DNA from: Ruminococcus flavefaciens
Lineage (GTDB): Bacteria > Bacillota > Clostridia > Oscillospirales > Ruminococcaceae
Assembly (NCBI GenBank): GCA_002309635.1
Contig: DBXO01000046.1
Coordinates: forward strand, 27,916 to 83,542
DNA: 55,627 nt
Direction of reading: 5' to 3'
In this document: one piece after another, positions 1-8,584 of the stretch
Position numbering within the stretch: position 1 is the stretch's first letter
Layout of the letters: every line of letters begins with the position of its first letter
The notes under the pieces: model-generated
Told to the model about the DNA's origin: nothing
Databases searched by the model: none
The model's input: only the letters and a program-made list of their open reading frames with translations
Position numbers and translations under genes: made by a program

Positions 1-1027
1 TGTCATCGCCTCGTCCCATGATACCTGTAGACTTACGGCGGCTCTTGGCTTCGATCTCGATAGCTCTTGTTGTAGCCATAGCGTCGAAAACGGTCTGCTT
101 TGTGCCTGAAGCGGGTCCGATATTGCAGCCGAACTCACATGAGAGCACGTCGAATACCTTAGGATGCTTGGATTCGGGCATTTTTCCGTACATGTCGATT
201 TCGGCAAATACCTTGTGTACGCCCTCTGAATTTGTGATATTTATTTCGGGGTCATTCATCCAGATATTGTCTCTGAGGCCGCCAGGACGTGAGAAGATAG
301 AGCCCATCTGACCCTGTGTATCGTCGAACTTGTATTCAAAGTTCTCTGAGGTGTCTATAGGAATGATAATATCGTTTCTCTCGAAATATTCAAGAAGCTT
401 CTTTATTGTAACGTTGTACTTTACGAGACCTGTGTCCTTGGCTTCATAGGCTTCGGCAATACAGGGAGAAATAACAGCGATAGGGTTATTTCTGCGGAGA
501 TACTTCTGTATGTATATAGCGCTGCATGCGATAGGGCTGTGTATAGGTGAAAGGTTCTGGAGAAGCTTAGGCTGGTAGGTCTCGATATACTTTACTATAG
601 CGGGACACTGCTGTGTGATGATGTTGCCTATCTTATCCTGACCGAGAGTTCTTACGTGAGCCCATGTGCAGATATCAGCACCGAGGGATACGTCGAATAT
701 GGTACATCCCTGCTTCTTGAACCAGTCGAGAACCCCTTTCCACTTTGTCGGGAGAATGGTCTTGATAGCGGGAGAAGCCATGATTATTATCTTTTCCTTT
801 AGAAGATCCGTGATACATTCATCGGTATCGTCAACGTAATCTCTTGCGCCGTGATTGCACTTCTTAACGCACTCGCCGCAGCCGATACACTTGGCAGGGT
901 TTACCATGGTTATGAAGCGTCCGTCCTCAAGCTGTTTGGTCATATTAGCTTCGGGTGCGGGACATTCTCTTACGCAAGCGTTGCATCCTACACATTTTTC
1001 TGGTTTTACAATGATCAATTCACTCAT
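1..1027 (-). CDS. [FeFe]-hydrogenase-like H-cluster protein, probably sensory (C-terminus beyond window)
   Basis: The reading frame opens at ATG 1027 behind an AAGGAG site and runs off the left edge, so the C-terminus is unseen. The N-terminus carries two 4Fe-4S ferredoxin motifs (CVGCNACVRECP and CIGCGECVKKC). After them comes an [FeFe]-hydrogenase large-subunit domain. All four expected H-cluster cysteines are visible: one in TQQCPAIV (near 605), one in SPCIAEA (near 462) and two in SCEFGCNIG (near 120-140). In catalytic enzymes the first loop reads TSCCP; here the proton-relay cysteine position is Gln. That loop variation is typical of putative sensory (HydS-like) rather than bulk H2-producing hydrogenases, which often carry a C-terminal PAS or regulatory domain; whether this one does cannot be seen. 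It lies 43 bp downstream of the coiled-coil gene on the same strand, so co-transcription is likely. The family is clear; the sensory role is inferred. Confidence 0.85.
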   Translation of the reverse strand, partial: MSELIIVKPEKCVGCNACVRECPAPEANMTKQLEDGRFITMVNPAKCIGCGECVKKCNHGARDYVDDTDECITDLLKEKIIIMASPAIKTILPTKWKGVLDWFKKQGCTIFDVSLGADICTWAHVRTLGQDKIGNIITQQCPAIVKYIETYQPKLLQNLSPIHSPIACSAIYIQKYLRRNNPIAVISPCIAEAYEAKDTGLVKYNVTIKKLLEYFERNDIIIPIDTSENFEYKFDDTQGQMGSIFSRPGGLRDNIWMNDPEINITNSEGVHKVFAEIDMYGKMPESKHPKVFDVLSCEFGCNIGPASGTKQTVFDAMATTRAIEIEAKSRRKSTGIMGRGDD

Positions 1028-1070
1028 GATTATAAAAACTCCTTATGACATTCAAGAAACTTATTTTTCT

Positions 1071-2144
1071 TTATTTTTTTCCGATCGAATTAGCCTTTGC
1101 CGCAAGAGCTGCAAGGTCTATCTTGCCGCCCTTCTTTTCGCCGCCCTCAGGCTTATCGGAATTATTCTTTTGTTCCGTTTCTTCTGTGTTATGTTGTTCG
1201 TCCTTATCGGCGTCGTCTTTTTTGCCGCCTATTGATTCAGCCATTTGCTTGAGCTTGTCGAGCTCCTCCTGCTGTTTGCGCTTATCGTCCTCGTTTTTGA
1301 TCTTTTCCGAAAGGGACATAGGTCTTTCGGGTATCTCGGGTTCGATATTCTCGGGTATCTTGAATACGGGAACTCCGCCTTCCTTAAGAGACATCTCGGT
1401 CTTGTTGAGGCACTCGTCGGCTTCGATAAGTCTGCTGATGCCATCCTTGCGGAAGCCCTCGAGAGAATCTCTTACGAGACTCATATGTCTTTTCAGGGTA
1501 TTTACGTTTTCCAGGATAGAGGCTCTGAGGTTGTTTGAGGCGACGTTCATCTGCTCAGCCTGATTCCTGGCTTCTGCTATTTTTTCGGCAGCAGTTCTCT
1601 CGGCCTCGAATATTATCTGCTCAGCTTCTACGTTAGCCTCTGCAACTATATTTTCTGCAAGCTTTTTGGTCTTGAATTCTATCTCAGCTGCCTTTGATTT
1701 TGCAGTACCCTCCAGCATTGATGAAGATTTCTGCGCTTCGATGAAGACGTTGCTGAGAGCCATTGCCTCGTCCTGTGCCATAAGAGCGGCACACTTTGAC
1801 TCTGTAGCCTTCAGTTTGTCCTGAAGCTCGGACATTTCGTTCTTAAGCTTCTTGATTTCTTCCTGTAAGCTGTTGTTTTCGTCGTCTGTAGCTTTAAGTT
1901 TAAGGTTAAGGGTATTGTTCTGGACCTGAACCTGTGTGAGCTTTGCACGCTCCTCCGAAAGGACTGATTCAAGCGCCTTCTCAGGATCAGTGCCCTTTCT
2001 GTAAGCCTCCAGCTGAAGCTTGGTTTCTCTCAGTTCGTTCCTCAGGTCGTGTACCTGTTCATTAAGAAACTCGATCCTTCTTACAACGGCTTCCTTTTCA
2101 TAGCCGCCAAAGGTCACTGTTTTGATAAATCTTGGTTCAGCCAT
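1071..2144 (-). CDS. DivIVA/GpsB-like long coiled-coil protein
   Basis: I start this 357-residue protein at ATG 2144, which sits behind a strong AAGGAGGATATAAAG site; the frame is open further upstream, but that part overlaps the promoter. The N-terminus has a short hydrophobic/basic motif (VTFGGYEKEAVVRRIEFLNEQV) like the membrane-targeting start of DivIVA proteins. It is followed by about 250 residues of Glu/Lys/Ala-rich heptads predicted to form a coiled coil. An acidic, Asn/Gln-rich linker and a Lys-rich tail (ending ANSIGKK) close the protein. There is no signal peptide or membrane segment, so it is probably a cytoplasmic scaffold at the membrane or pole. It leads a likely two-gene operon with the hydrogenase-like gene, an odd partnership. 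DivIVA-like is a judgement from layout; a generic coiled-coil protein is the alternative. Confidence 0.7.
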   Translation of the reverse strand: MAEPRFIKTVTFGGYEKEAVVRRIEFLNEQVHDLRNELRETKLQLEAYRKGTDPEKALESVLSEERAKLTQVQVQNNTLNLKLKATDDENNSLQEEIKKLKNEMSELQDKLKATESKCAALMAQDEAMALSNVFIEAQKSSSMLEGTAKSKAAEIEFKTKKLAENIVAEANVEAEQIIFEAERTAAEKIAEARNQAEQMNVASNNLRASILENVNTLKRHMSLVRDSLEGFRKDGISRLIEADECLNKTEMSLKEGGVPVFKIPENIEPEIPERPMSLSEKIKNEDDKRKQQEELDKLKQMAESIGGKKDDADKDEQHNTEETEQKNNSDKPEGGEKKGGKIDLAALAAKANSIGKK

Positions 2145-2235
2145 CTTTATATCCTCCTTATAACAACCTAACCGTGTGAACGGTCCCCCCAATAAAATAG
2201 AAGTAATCTTTTTTACCGAGTATTGATACATAATT

Positions 2236-2264
2236 ATTATACACCATAAATGGCATATAGTCAA
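2236..2264 (-). promoter_or_regulatory. Promoter of the coiled-coil/hydrogenase-like operon
   Basis: Read on the minus strand there is TTGACT, a 17-bp spacer and TATAAT. The start point would lie near 2229, leaving an untranslated leader of about 85 nt before ATG 2144. Confidence 0.75.
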
Positions 2265-2274
2265 TAAAAAAACT

Positions 2275-2309
2275 GCACAAAAAACAGGGCGGTTTTATGT
2301 AAAGCGCCC
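2275..2309 (-). terminator. Probable terminator of the 197-residue hypothetical gene
   Basis: On the minus strand a GGGCG...CGCCC stem is followed by TGTTTTTTG. It lies just past the stop of the gene at 2343. Confidence 0.5.
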
Positions 2310-2342
2310 AATCTGTTTATGCAGCCATGTCATATTTCGCTT

Positions 2343-2936
2343 TTACCAATCATTTTCGTTGTCAGCGATCAGTTTTTTTACTTCCTCGTTGTCATAAAGT
2401 CCGAGATCGAACAGGCGGTCTGCCTGTTTGCTGGTGATCTTTCCCTGATCCGTGAACACGAACTGTCCGTGGTGCTGTTCGGTGCCGTTCCATGAGTCTA
2501 TGACCTGTAACCATCCCTGTCTGTCAAGCTCTGTTTCGGGGTATTTTGAATCGGGGTAGAACTTCTCCACTATCATTTTAGCACATTTGCTGTGGTTTGT
2601 GAATGCGCATGAGTAGGTATCGCCGTCGGGAGATATCCAGCCGAGCTTGAAATCAGGCGAATTCTTGTCGAACATTTCCTCGAGAGAGAGGGGCTGTTCC
2701 TTGTCGGATTCTATTATCCTGAGAAAGCCGTAATCGTTTTCCCTGAAATGGTAGTAGCCGCCTCTGCCGTCGAAGACTACGGGCAGCTGTTCCTCGGAGA
2801 TGATATCTTCATAGCCTGTGCCCTCAAGAGCGGCAAGGCTGTCGACATAGAGATAGCAGTAGGAGCCTGTTGCGGATTTGTACACAGCGTACTTCTTTTT
2901 CTTTATCTTTGTCTTTTTCTTTTTCACTCCGTTCAC
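2343..2936 (-). CDS. Hypothetical protein with basic N-terminus (197 aa)
   Basis: I do not recognise a family. The protein begins with a run of Lys (KKKKTKIKKKK), then has a soluble, aromatic-rich body with many Tyr, Trp and Asp residues and no signal peptide or membrane helix. The start is a GTG at 2936, or possibly the in-frame GTG at 2927, which has the better-placed AGGTG ribosome site; no in-frame ATG is near. A consensus promoter lies just upstream and a hairpin follows the stop, so it is probably monocistronic. The lysine-rich start could bind nucleic acid or acidic lipid, but nothing proves that. Confidence 0.7.
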   Translation of the reverse strand: MNGVKKKKTKIKKKKYAVYKSATGSYCYLYVDSLAALEGTGYEDIISEEQLPVVFDGRGGYYHFRENDYGFLRIIESDKEQPLSLEEMFDKNSPDFKLGWISPDGDTYSCAFTNHSKCAKMIVEKFYPDSKYPETELDRQGWLQVIDSWNGTEQHHGQFVFTDQGKITSKQADRLFDLGLYDNEEVKKLIADNENDW

Positions 2937-2960
2937 CTACCTTTTTACTCATGTATGTAT

Positions 2961-2989
2961 ATTTTATCATAGTTTCTACGCAATGTCAA
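2961..2989 (-). promoter_or_regulatory. Promoter of the 197-residue hypothetical gene
   Basis: Minus strand: TTGACA, 17-bp spacer, TAAAAT. Transcription would start near 2954, giving a very short leader. Confidence 0.75.
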
Positions 2990-3027
2990 TTATAAACTTG
3001 ATATTTCTGCAATTTGCCATAAAAACA

Positions 3028-3053
3028 GGCGGCTGTCAGTGCTGACAGCCGCC
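3028..3053 (-). terminator. Rho-independent terminator after the GGDEF gene
   Basis: A perfect 12-bp stem (GGCGGCTGTCAG / CTGACAGCCGCC, loop TG) is followed on the minus strand by TGTTTTTATGG. Confidence 0.8.
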
Positions 3054-3078
3054 ACATTTTCTATAATATCACATTATA

Positions 3079-4278
3079 TTACATATTCATGACATTATTT
3101 ATCATATTACCGCCGTTCATCTTAGCGTTTCTCATAGCTGTATCGAGCTTAACGAGCAGCGAGTTTACGTTGATACAATCACCGGGGAGGTAATGGTAAA
3201 CAGCACCCGAGCAAGGAAGCTGAACGTTGAGGTTCAGTACCTCGTAAGGACTGCTCATTACACGCTGGATATTCTGAGCGATACCCGAAGCCTGGCTTTC
3301 TGAGATATTCTTATTGAATACGAAGCAGAACTCATTACCTGTGATGTTGTAGATCTCGGCAACGTCGCCGAACTCTTCCTTGAGCTTTTCAGCAACAGCA
3401 GCGAGGTACTCGTCGCCGAAGTCGTAGCCGTAGGTATCGTTGATGCTTCTGAAGTTATCCATATCGAATACTGCGATCTGGAATCTGCCTGATTCAAGTC
3501 TTTCGCTGATATCGTTATCGAGAGCGTAACGGTTCTTCATACCTGTAAGAACGTTTGTTACAGCGAGGTCGCTGGCCTTCTGACGTGTATTCTTGAGCTT
3601 AGCGTCAACCTCTGCAAGACGCATCTCACGCTCTTCGAGTTCTGCGTTAGCCTTCTTTGCTCTGCGGGCAAAGAGCCAGATAGCGAACTCTGAGAGAACA
3701 GCGATGAGGAACATGAGTCCCATGAGGACATAAGCTCTGATAGAGTTTTGTCTTGAGAGCTTTCCGACCTCTGAGTTAACGATGCTGATAGTAGCTGTGA
3801 GCATCTGCTCGGCAGTTACCTGAAGAGGATAGAGCTCCTGCTTCAGAGTCTCGGTCATTGTGGAGGCGTTGCCTTCCTCGAGCTGATTGGTACCGAGAGA
3901 CTCAAGTCTTACTCTGAATGTGTCGATAATGGACTTAGCGTAGTTGTATCTGTTCATTACCGTTTCGGAAAGGCCAAGGCTTTCAAACATCTTTTCGGAT
4001 GCTATGATATTTCCGTAGATACGCTCCGTATCGGAAACGACCTCAAGAGGATTATCATACAGGTTGGCGGCAAGACCGATAGCATTCGTACTAACACGGG
4101 CAAGCTCGCCGTTGATGCTGTTGATAGCTCTGTTAGCTGTTGAAGTCTTACTGCTGAGCTCGGAATTGTTCGTATAGATGTTCCATACGAGGATAGAGTT
4201 CAGAACGTACATGAGCGCAACAAGGATCGCTGCGAATACGAATCCGCTCGAGGCGCCTTTTTTCTTATTTTTTGCCAT
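3079..4278 (-). CDS. Membrane GGDEF-domain protein with degenerate signature (TGNEF)
   Basis: This 399-residue protein has a basic start, a membrane segment at about residues 14-34, an extracytoplasmic helical region of roughly 150 residues, and a second membrane segment near 185-205. A short coiled coil then leads into a C-terminal GGDEF domain. GGDEF domains make cyclic di-GMP from two GTP. The FDMDNFRSINDTYG segment is well kept, but the signature at residues 313-317 reads TGNEF, not GG(D/E)EF. Loss of the first Gly and the metal-binding acidic residue suggests weak or no cyclase activity, and perhaps a binding or signalling role. The gene lies 19 bp after the sugar-binding lipoprotein, with a GGAGGTG site in the gap, so the pair probably forms one operon and one sensory pathway. 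The fold assignment is firm; inactivity is inferred. Confidence 0.85.
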   Translation of the reverse strand: MAKNKKKGASSGFVFAAILVALMYVLNSILVWNIYTNNSELSSKTSTANRAINSINGELARVSTNAIGLAANLYDNPLEVVSDTERIYGNIIASEKMFESLGLSETVMNRYNYAKSIIDTFRVRLESLGTNQLEEGNASTMTETLKQELYPLQVTAEQMLTATISIVNSEVGKLSRQNSIRAYVLMGLMFLIAVLSEFAIWLFARRAKKANAELEEREMRLAEVDAKLKNTRQKASDLAVTNVLTGMKNRYALDNDISERLESGRFQIAVFDMDNFRSINDTYGYDFGDEYLAAVAEKLKEEFGDVAEIYNITGNEFCFVFNKNISESQASGIAQNIQRVMSSPYEVLNLNVQLPCSGAVYHYLPGDCINVNSLLVKLDTAMRNAKMNGGNMINNVMNM

Positions 4279-4297
4279 AAATCCGCACCTCCACTAA

Positions 4298-5620
4298 TTA
4301 GTTATCTGCGCCCGACTCTTTGCCCTGGAAGATACTTCCTGAAGCCGGGTCAAGAACGAGCTTGATGAATTCGTCGTTCATATTGTCAGCCTTTACGAAC
4401 GATACACCAAGGTTAAGGTGGTGAACTATCTCATCGCCGGGGATAGCGCTTGTTGCAAACTTAACGCCAACGTATCCCATAACGTACGGGTTCTGTACAA
4501 CAGTGCCGTAGAGGACGCCGTTCTTGATATTACTGATGATCTCGTCGTCTGAGTTGAAGCCTACAGCGAATACCTTGCCCGAGAGACCGAGCTCGTTGAT
4601 AGCGTCGCATATGCCGAGGGTCATATTTGTGTTTGTGCCGAATATAATAGACATATCGCTGTTTGCCTGAAGCATCTTTATAGCCTGTTCCTTGGCTTCC
4701 TTACGCTTTGAGCAGGGCTCGCCCTGAATAAAGCTCTTCATGATGCTCTGACGGATACGATCGTCGGCTGAATCCTTTTCCTTCTGCTTTTCGATAGCCT
4801 CGAGCTCTTCCTCTGTGAGCTCCGGAGCCTCGCCCTGCTCGCCGTTTGCAGCGTCTTCGGGAGCACCGAAACCTGCGCCGTCAGCGCCTGAGCCGTCGGG
4901 AGCACCGCCCCATTCGCCACCTGCGCCATCGCCGCCCATTGCAGCAGCGCCGCCCATGAGGATAGCCATCATGTTGAGCTCAGGGAATTCAACATCCATT
5001 TCTCTGCCGAGAGATCTCTTGAGAGTATCCGTAAAGCCGAGTACTCGCATATCCGAGGTCGAAGCTGTGCTTCCGATGATACCGATCTTGTTGATATCTG
5101 CGACCTTCTTGCCCTTTGATACCCAGCCCTTTACTGCATTTCTTGCAGCGGAAACACCGCCGTCGAAGTCAGACGAGTTTACAAGGGACAGAGTGAGAGG
5201 ATTGCTGGGATCGGGTGACTGGACATCAGAGTTGATAGCGATGACCTTGATACCCTTATCAACTGCCTCCTGAAGAGCGGAATTAAGATCTGTTGTGCTG
5301 TTAGGTGCGATTACGATCGCATTGACATTGTCTCTGATTGCGTTTTTTATACTTTCTACCTGTGAAGCGTAGTCGTTATCGCCCTCGGCAACGCTGTAGA
5401 TTATCTCGAATCCGAGCTCTCTTCCTGCATCCTCGGCACCCATTCTTACGTCATCCCAGAATGAGATAGGCTGCTTTGCGATAACTGCGATCTTGCCGCC
5501 GCGCACCACGCCTGCCGGCGGTCCTCCCTGTGGTCCACAACCGCCGCTCAGAAGCATTGCAGCAGCCAGCGTACAAGCAGCGACGGTTCTGAAAACGCCA
5601 TTTTTCTTGTTTCTGTTCAT
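4298..5620 (-). CDS. Sugar-binding lipoprotein, type 1 periplasmic-binding (RbsB-like) family, with Gly/Glu-rich insert
   Basis: The 440-residue protein starts at ATG 5620 behind AAAGGAGG. It has a lipoprotein signal ending in a lipobox (LSGGC), so it is probably anchored outside the membrane. The body is an RbsB-like two-lobe sugar-binding fold: IAVIAKQPISFWDDVRMGAEDAG near the start, VNAIVIAPNSTTDLN, a second lobe with IIFGTNTNMTLGICDAI, and a YVGVKFATSAI end. An unusual insert lies around residues 210-290: a Met-rich helix, a Gly/Ala/Asp-rich tract, then a Glu/Lys-rich charged helix. No ABC ATPase or permease is nearby. Its partner is the GGDEF membrane protein, which suggests ligand sensing rather than import. 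Family is sure; ligand unknown. Confidence 0.88.
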   Translation of the reverse strand: MNRNKKNGVFRTVAACTLAAAMLLSGGCGPQGGPPAGVVRGGKIAVIAKQPISFWDDVRMGAEDAGRELGFEIIYSVAEGDNDYASQVESIKNAIRDNVNAIVIAPNSTTDLNSALQEAVDKGIKVIAINSDVQSPDPSNPLTLSLVNSSDFDGGVSAARNAVKGWVSKGKKVADINKIGIIGSTASTSDMRVLGFTDTLKRSLGREMDVEFPELNMMAILMGGAAAMGGDGAGGEWGGAPDGSGADGAGFGAPEDAANGEQGEAPELTEEELEAIEKQKEKDSADDRIRQSIMKSFIQGEPCSKRKEAKEQAIKMLQANSDMSIIFGTNTNMTLGICDAINELGLSGKVFAVGFNSDDEIISNIKNGVLYGTVVQNPYVMGYVGVKFATSAIPGDEIVHHLNLGVSFVKADNMNDEFIKLVLDPASGSIFQGKESGADN

Positions 5621-5639
5621 TATACGAACCTCCTTTGAT

Positions 5640-6031
5640 CAATTAGACCTGATTTACAACCGCCGGATATCTGCAAACGTTAGCTTTTTTCCTGTCTCGC
5701 TGACCGTAAGCCTGCGGCATTACCCCTTTTCAAGTCCACTATTGATATCCATAACTCATTTTAACACATTTCTTTAAGAATTTCAACAACTTTTTGTAAA
5801 TCAGTAGTCTGCGTGATAAACAAAATTAATCAAAAAAATCTATGCATTTTAATCAATTTTATACCTGTGGTTTAATATAAAATTAAGTATACAAAAAATG
5901 GTTCTACCAATGCTGCCGCTGATAATTTTTGCCGATATTACGCTCTGTAATGAACTTAAAAAATTTGCACAAATACAGCCGATGTTTTTTGTAAAAGATA
6001 ATTCAATTTTGTATAAGACCCCTTTTTTCCC
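5640..6031. other. AT-rich divergent intergenic region
   Basis: Nearly 400 bp of AT-rich sequence lie between the divergent lipoprotein and LRR genes. I see no convincing open frame or structured RNA. The minus-strand promoter of the lipoprotein operon must lie here, but I could not pick it with confidence. Confidence 0.5.
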
Positions 6032-6060
6032 TTGACATGAATATAGAAAAGTGTTATACT
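6032..6060 (+). promoter_or_regulatory. Promoter of the kinase/TerY/phosphatase operon
   Basis: TTGACA, 17-bp spacer, TATACT. The start would be near 6067, about 65 nt before the first ATG. Confidence 0.8.
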
Positions 6061-6132
6061 AATCGTGATAACAATATAAATACGCAAATGTTTTAATTGC
6101 GCTGCTATATTTTTATGTCAGGAGGAGAAATC

Positions 6133-7176
6133 ATGCAATGCGAAAAATGCAACGCACCACTTGACCCGAAGCTGGCTGCCTGCCCTCAATGCGGTGCCCC
6201 GGTCCCGCAGAATATCGAGGGATTCGAGAATACCATGGAATTCCAGCATGAGCTTCGTGCAATCGTAGTAAACGACGGTACACGCGCTGTTGCCAATCAA
6301 GACAGATTCATAGGTCTTCTGAGCGACCATATCCCTGATTATGACAAGGAGCGCCGTCTTCTTATTAATATGTACAAAATGGGTATCCTCAAGATACTTC
6401 TTGAGGACAAGAACCACGAGATATCGATAATGAAAGCCAAGAGCTTCATGCTCGGTGATCTCTTCCTCTCAGAAAGCGCTTCCGAATTCGTTGTGGCCTG
6501 CTATACCTACCTTCTCGGCTGGCCCTATGAATCACACCTCAAGGTGCTCCCCGAGGGTGAGGACGGCGAGAGCAAAAAGGAAGAAAACACCAAGAAGAGA
6601 TCAGTCGATATCAACGAGATGGTATTCATGCCGCGTAACGCTCTGAGATACAGGCTCAGCGGAAATATCGTCATTCCCGACGGCTATACGAAGCTTGAAG
6701 CATTCTGCTTCGATAAGTTCGGTTCACTCAGGACTATCAAGCTGCCTTCAACGCTGCTCGCTATCGGAGAATACGCTTTCTCCTCGTGTAAACGACTGAG
6801 AGGCCTTGAGCTCCCCGAAGGACTCAGGATAATCAAGCAGGGCGCTTTCAGCCAGTGCTCAAACCTCGTGGTAGTAAAGATCCCCGACGGTGTCCTTGAG
6901 ATCGAGGACAGCACGTTCTCTTTCTGTACAAGCCTTGAAGTTATAGAGATACCGCCAAGTGTCAGCAGTATAGGTGCAGAGGCGTTTTCAGGCTGTGATA
7001 AGCTGAGAAAGCTCTTCCTCCCCGAAAGCATAAAGTTCATCGACGCGAATGCTTTTTCATACTGCCCCAACTTAGTGATATACTGTATAGAAAATTCATA
7101 CGTTCATAAATACTGTTTAGCCACTGGAATAAGGTTCGTCCTCGTGACCTCGGCTGAAGAATATGAGCTTGACTAA
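6133..7176 (+). CDS. Zinc-ribbon plus BspA-type leucine-rich repeat protein
   Basis: I start at ATG 6133, right behind AGGAGGAG, giving 347 residues. The first 25 residues hold a zinc ribbon (CEKC...CPQC). A helical middle section of about 150 residues has no family I recognise. From about residue 170 to 330 there are five or six BspA/LRR_5-type repeats (patterns such as LPSTLLAIGEYAFSSC and IPPSVSSIGAEAFSGC). There is no signal peptide, so unlike most BspA proteins it should act in the cytoplasm. It is the first gene after a strong promoter and is followed 20 bp later by the kinase gene, so it probably belongs to that signalling complex as an adaptor or target. Domain calls are good; the role is inferred from context. 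Confidence 0.82.
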   Translation: MQCEKCNAPLDPKLAACPQCGAPVPQNIEGFENTMEFQHELRAIVVNDGTRAVANQDRFIGLLSDHIPDYDKERRLLINMYKMGILKILLEDKNHEISIMKAKSFMLGDLFLSESASEFVVACYTYLLGWPYESHLKVLPEGEDGESKKEENTKKRSVDINEMVFMPRNALRYRLSGNIVIPDGYTKLEAFCFDKFGSLRTIKLPSTLLAIGEYAFSSCKRLRGLELPEGLRIIKQGAFSQCSNLVVVKIPDGVLEIEDSTFSFCTSLEVIEIPPSVSSIGAEAFSGCDKLRKLFLPESIKFIDANAFSYCPNLVIYCIENSYVHKYCLATGIRFVLVTSAEEYELD

Positions 7177-7196
7177 GTAGGAAAGGATGAGATCAT

Positions 7197-8540
7197 ATGA
7201 TAGAGCTTGAAATAGGTCAGGAGGTCGAGATGGAATTCGGCGGCAAAGCTAAGGTGCTGAGCGTCATCGGCAGCGGCGGTCAGGGTATTGTTTACCTGGT
7301 CCGCTTCAACGGTCAGAAATGGGCGCTCAAATGGTACGACATCAATAAGATGAGCAAGCCTGCCGCATTCCGCAAGAATCTCCAGAATAACATAAACGAC
7401 GGCCCCCCCAGCAATAAGTTCCTCTGGCCGAAATACCTTACCAAGGAAGCGGAGGACGGTACCTTCGGATATATCATGGAGCTCAAGCCCGAGGGCTTTG
7501 ACTCATTCGTGGATATCCTGAATACCTACAAGCTGGAGATCGACCCGCTTACGGGACGCGGTGTGAAACGTCCCGTCAAATTCAACACGCTTAGTGCAAT
7601 GGTGACATGCGTCATCAATATAGTAAATGCTTTCAGACAGCTCCACCGTGCAGGTAAGAGCTATCAGGACCTTAACGACGGAGGCTTCTTCATAAATGTC
7701 AATACAGGAGCCGTCCTCGTCTGCGACTGTGATAACATCGCCCCTGACGGAAGCAACTTCGGTATCGGCGGTAAGCCCGGATATATGGCCCCCGAGGTCG
7801 TAAGAGGCATCGCCAAGCCGAACGTTCAGACAGATAAGTATTCTCTTGCGGTAGTCCTCTTCAAGCTCCTCTTCAGAGGAGACCCGATGGAGGGCGAAAA
7901 GGTCGTAAAGGACGTTTGTCTTACAGAGTCATCTGAGCTCAAGCATTACGGTCAGAACGCAGTATTCGTTTATGACCCCAACGATGATTCAAACCGCCCG
8001 GTAAGAGGAATCCATGACAACATCATCAAATTCTGGAGGATCTACCCCGATTATATAAAGGACGCTTTCATACGTTCATTTACTACTGGCGTTTCGGATC
8101 CTACAAAGCGTATCATCGAGAACGAATGGCAAAAGCTGTTCATACGCCTCAGATCGGAAATAATACAGTGCGGCTGCGGAAGAACGAATTTCAGCTCAAT
8201 GTTCATCCAGCATAACGAAAAGACCTTCAAGTGTCCGAAATGCGGAATGGAATTCGTCACCATCGGTTTCAGCAACCGCGATTACCGCACCCCTCTCTAT
8301 CTCGGATGCAAGTTCTATACCTGCGAGATAGTTCCCGAATCCGATGACTTTACGTCTGTTGCAGGCGAGCTTGTGGAGAACAAGGTCAAGCAGGGCGTCC
8401 TCGGAATCAAGAACTGCTCCGACAGACAGTGGAAAGCAAAAATGCCTGACGGAGTATTCTACGATATCGCTCCCGGAAAGGGCTTCCCTGTATGGCAGGG
8501 GCTCGAGATCGATTTCGGTGAAGTAAAAGCACAGATCTAA
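7197..8540 (+). CDS. Serine/threonine protein kinase-like protein with C-terminal zinc ribbon (TerY-associated)
   Basis: The 447-residue protein has a protein-kinase fold at about residues 15-300. Visible elements are the glycine loop GSGGQGIVYLV (residues 25-35), the ATP lysine in WALKW (Lys45), a catalytic-loop equivalent YQDLND with Asp158, a metal-binding DFG equivalent reading DCD at 177-179, and the MAPEVV anchor near 198-203. The HRD and DFG signatures are altered, but the key Asp and Lys residues remain, so activity is plausible. A zinc ribbon follows (CGCG...CPKCG, about residues 323-355), then a small beta-rich tail. It sits between the LRR gene and the vWA gene. Kinase, vWA and PP2C together match the TerY-P triad described for Ter-type stress systems. 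Kinase fold is firm; substrate is unknown. Confidence 0.88.
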   Translation: MIELEIGQEVEMEFGGKAKVLSVIGSGGQGIVYLVRFNGQKWALKWYDINKMSKPAAFRKNLQNNINDGPPSNKFLWPKYLTKEAEDGTFGYIMELKPEGFDSFVDILNTYKLEIDPLTGRGVKRPVKFNTLSAMVTCVINIVNAFRQLHRAGKSYQDLNDGGFFINVNTGAVLVCDCDNIAPDGSNFGIGGKPGYMAPEVVRGIAKPNVQTDKYSLAVVLFKLLFRGDPMEGEKVVKDVCLTESSELKHYGQNAVFVYDPNDDSNRPVRGIHDNIIKFWRIYPDYIKDAFIRSFTTGVSDPTKRIIENEWQKLFIRLRSEIIQCGCGRTNFSSMFIQHNEKTFKCPKCGMEFVTIGFSNRDYRTPLYLGCKFYTCEIVPESDDFTSVAGELVENKVKQGVLGIKNCSDRQWKAKMPDGVFYDIAPGKGFPVWQGLEIDFGEVKAQI

Positions 8541-8584
8541 TCTGCTAAGCCAAAGCAGTAATACTGAAAGGATGTATGTAAATT

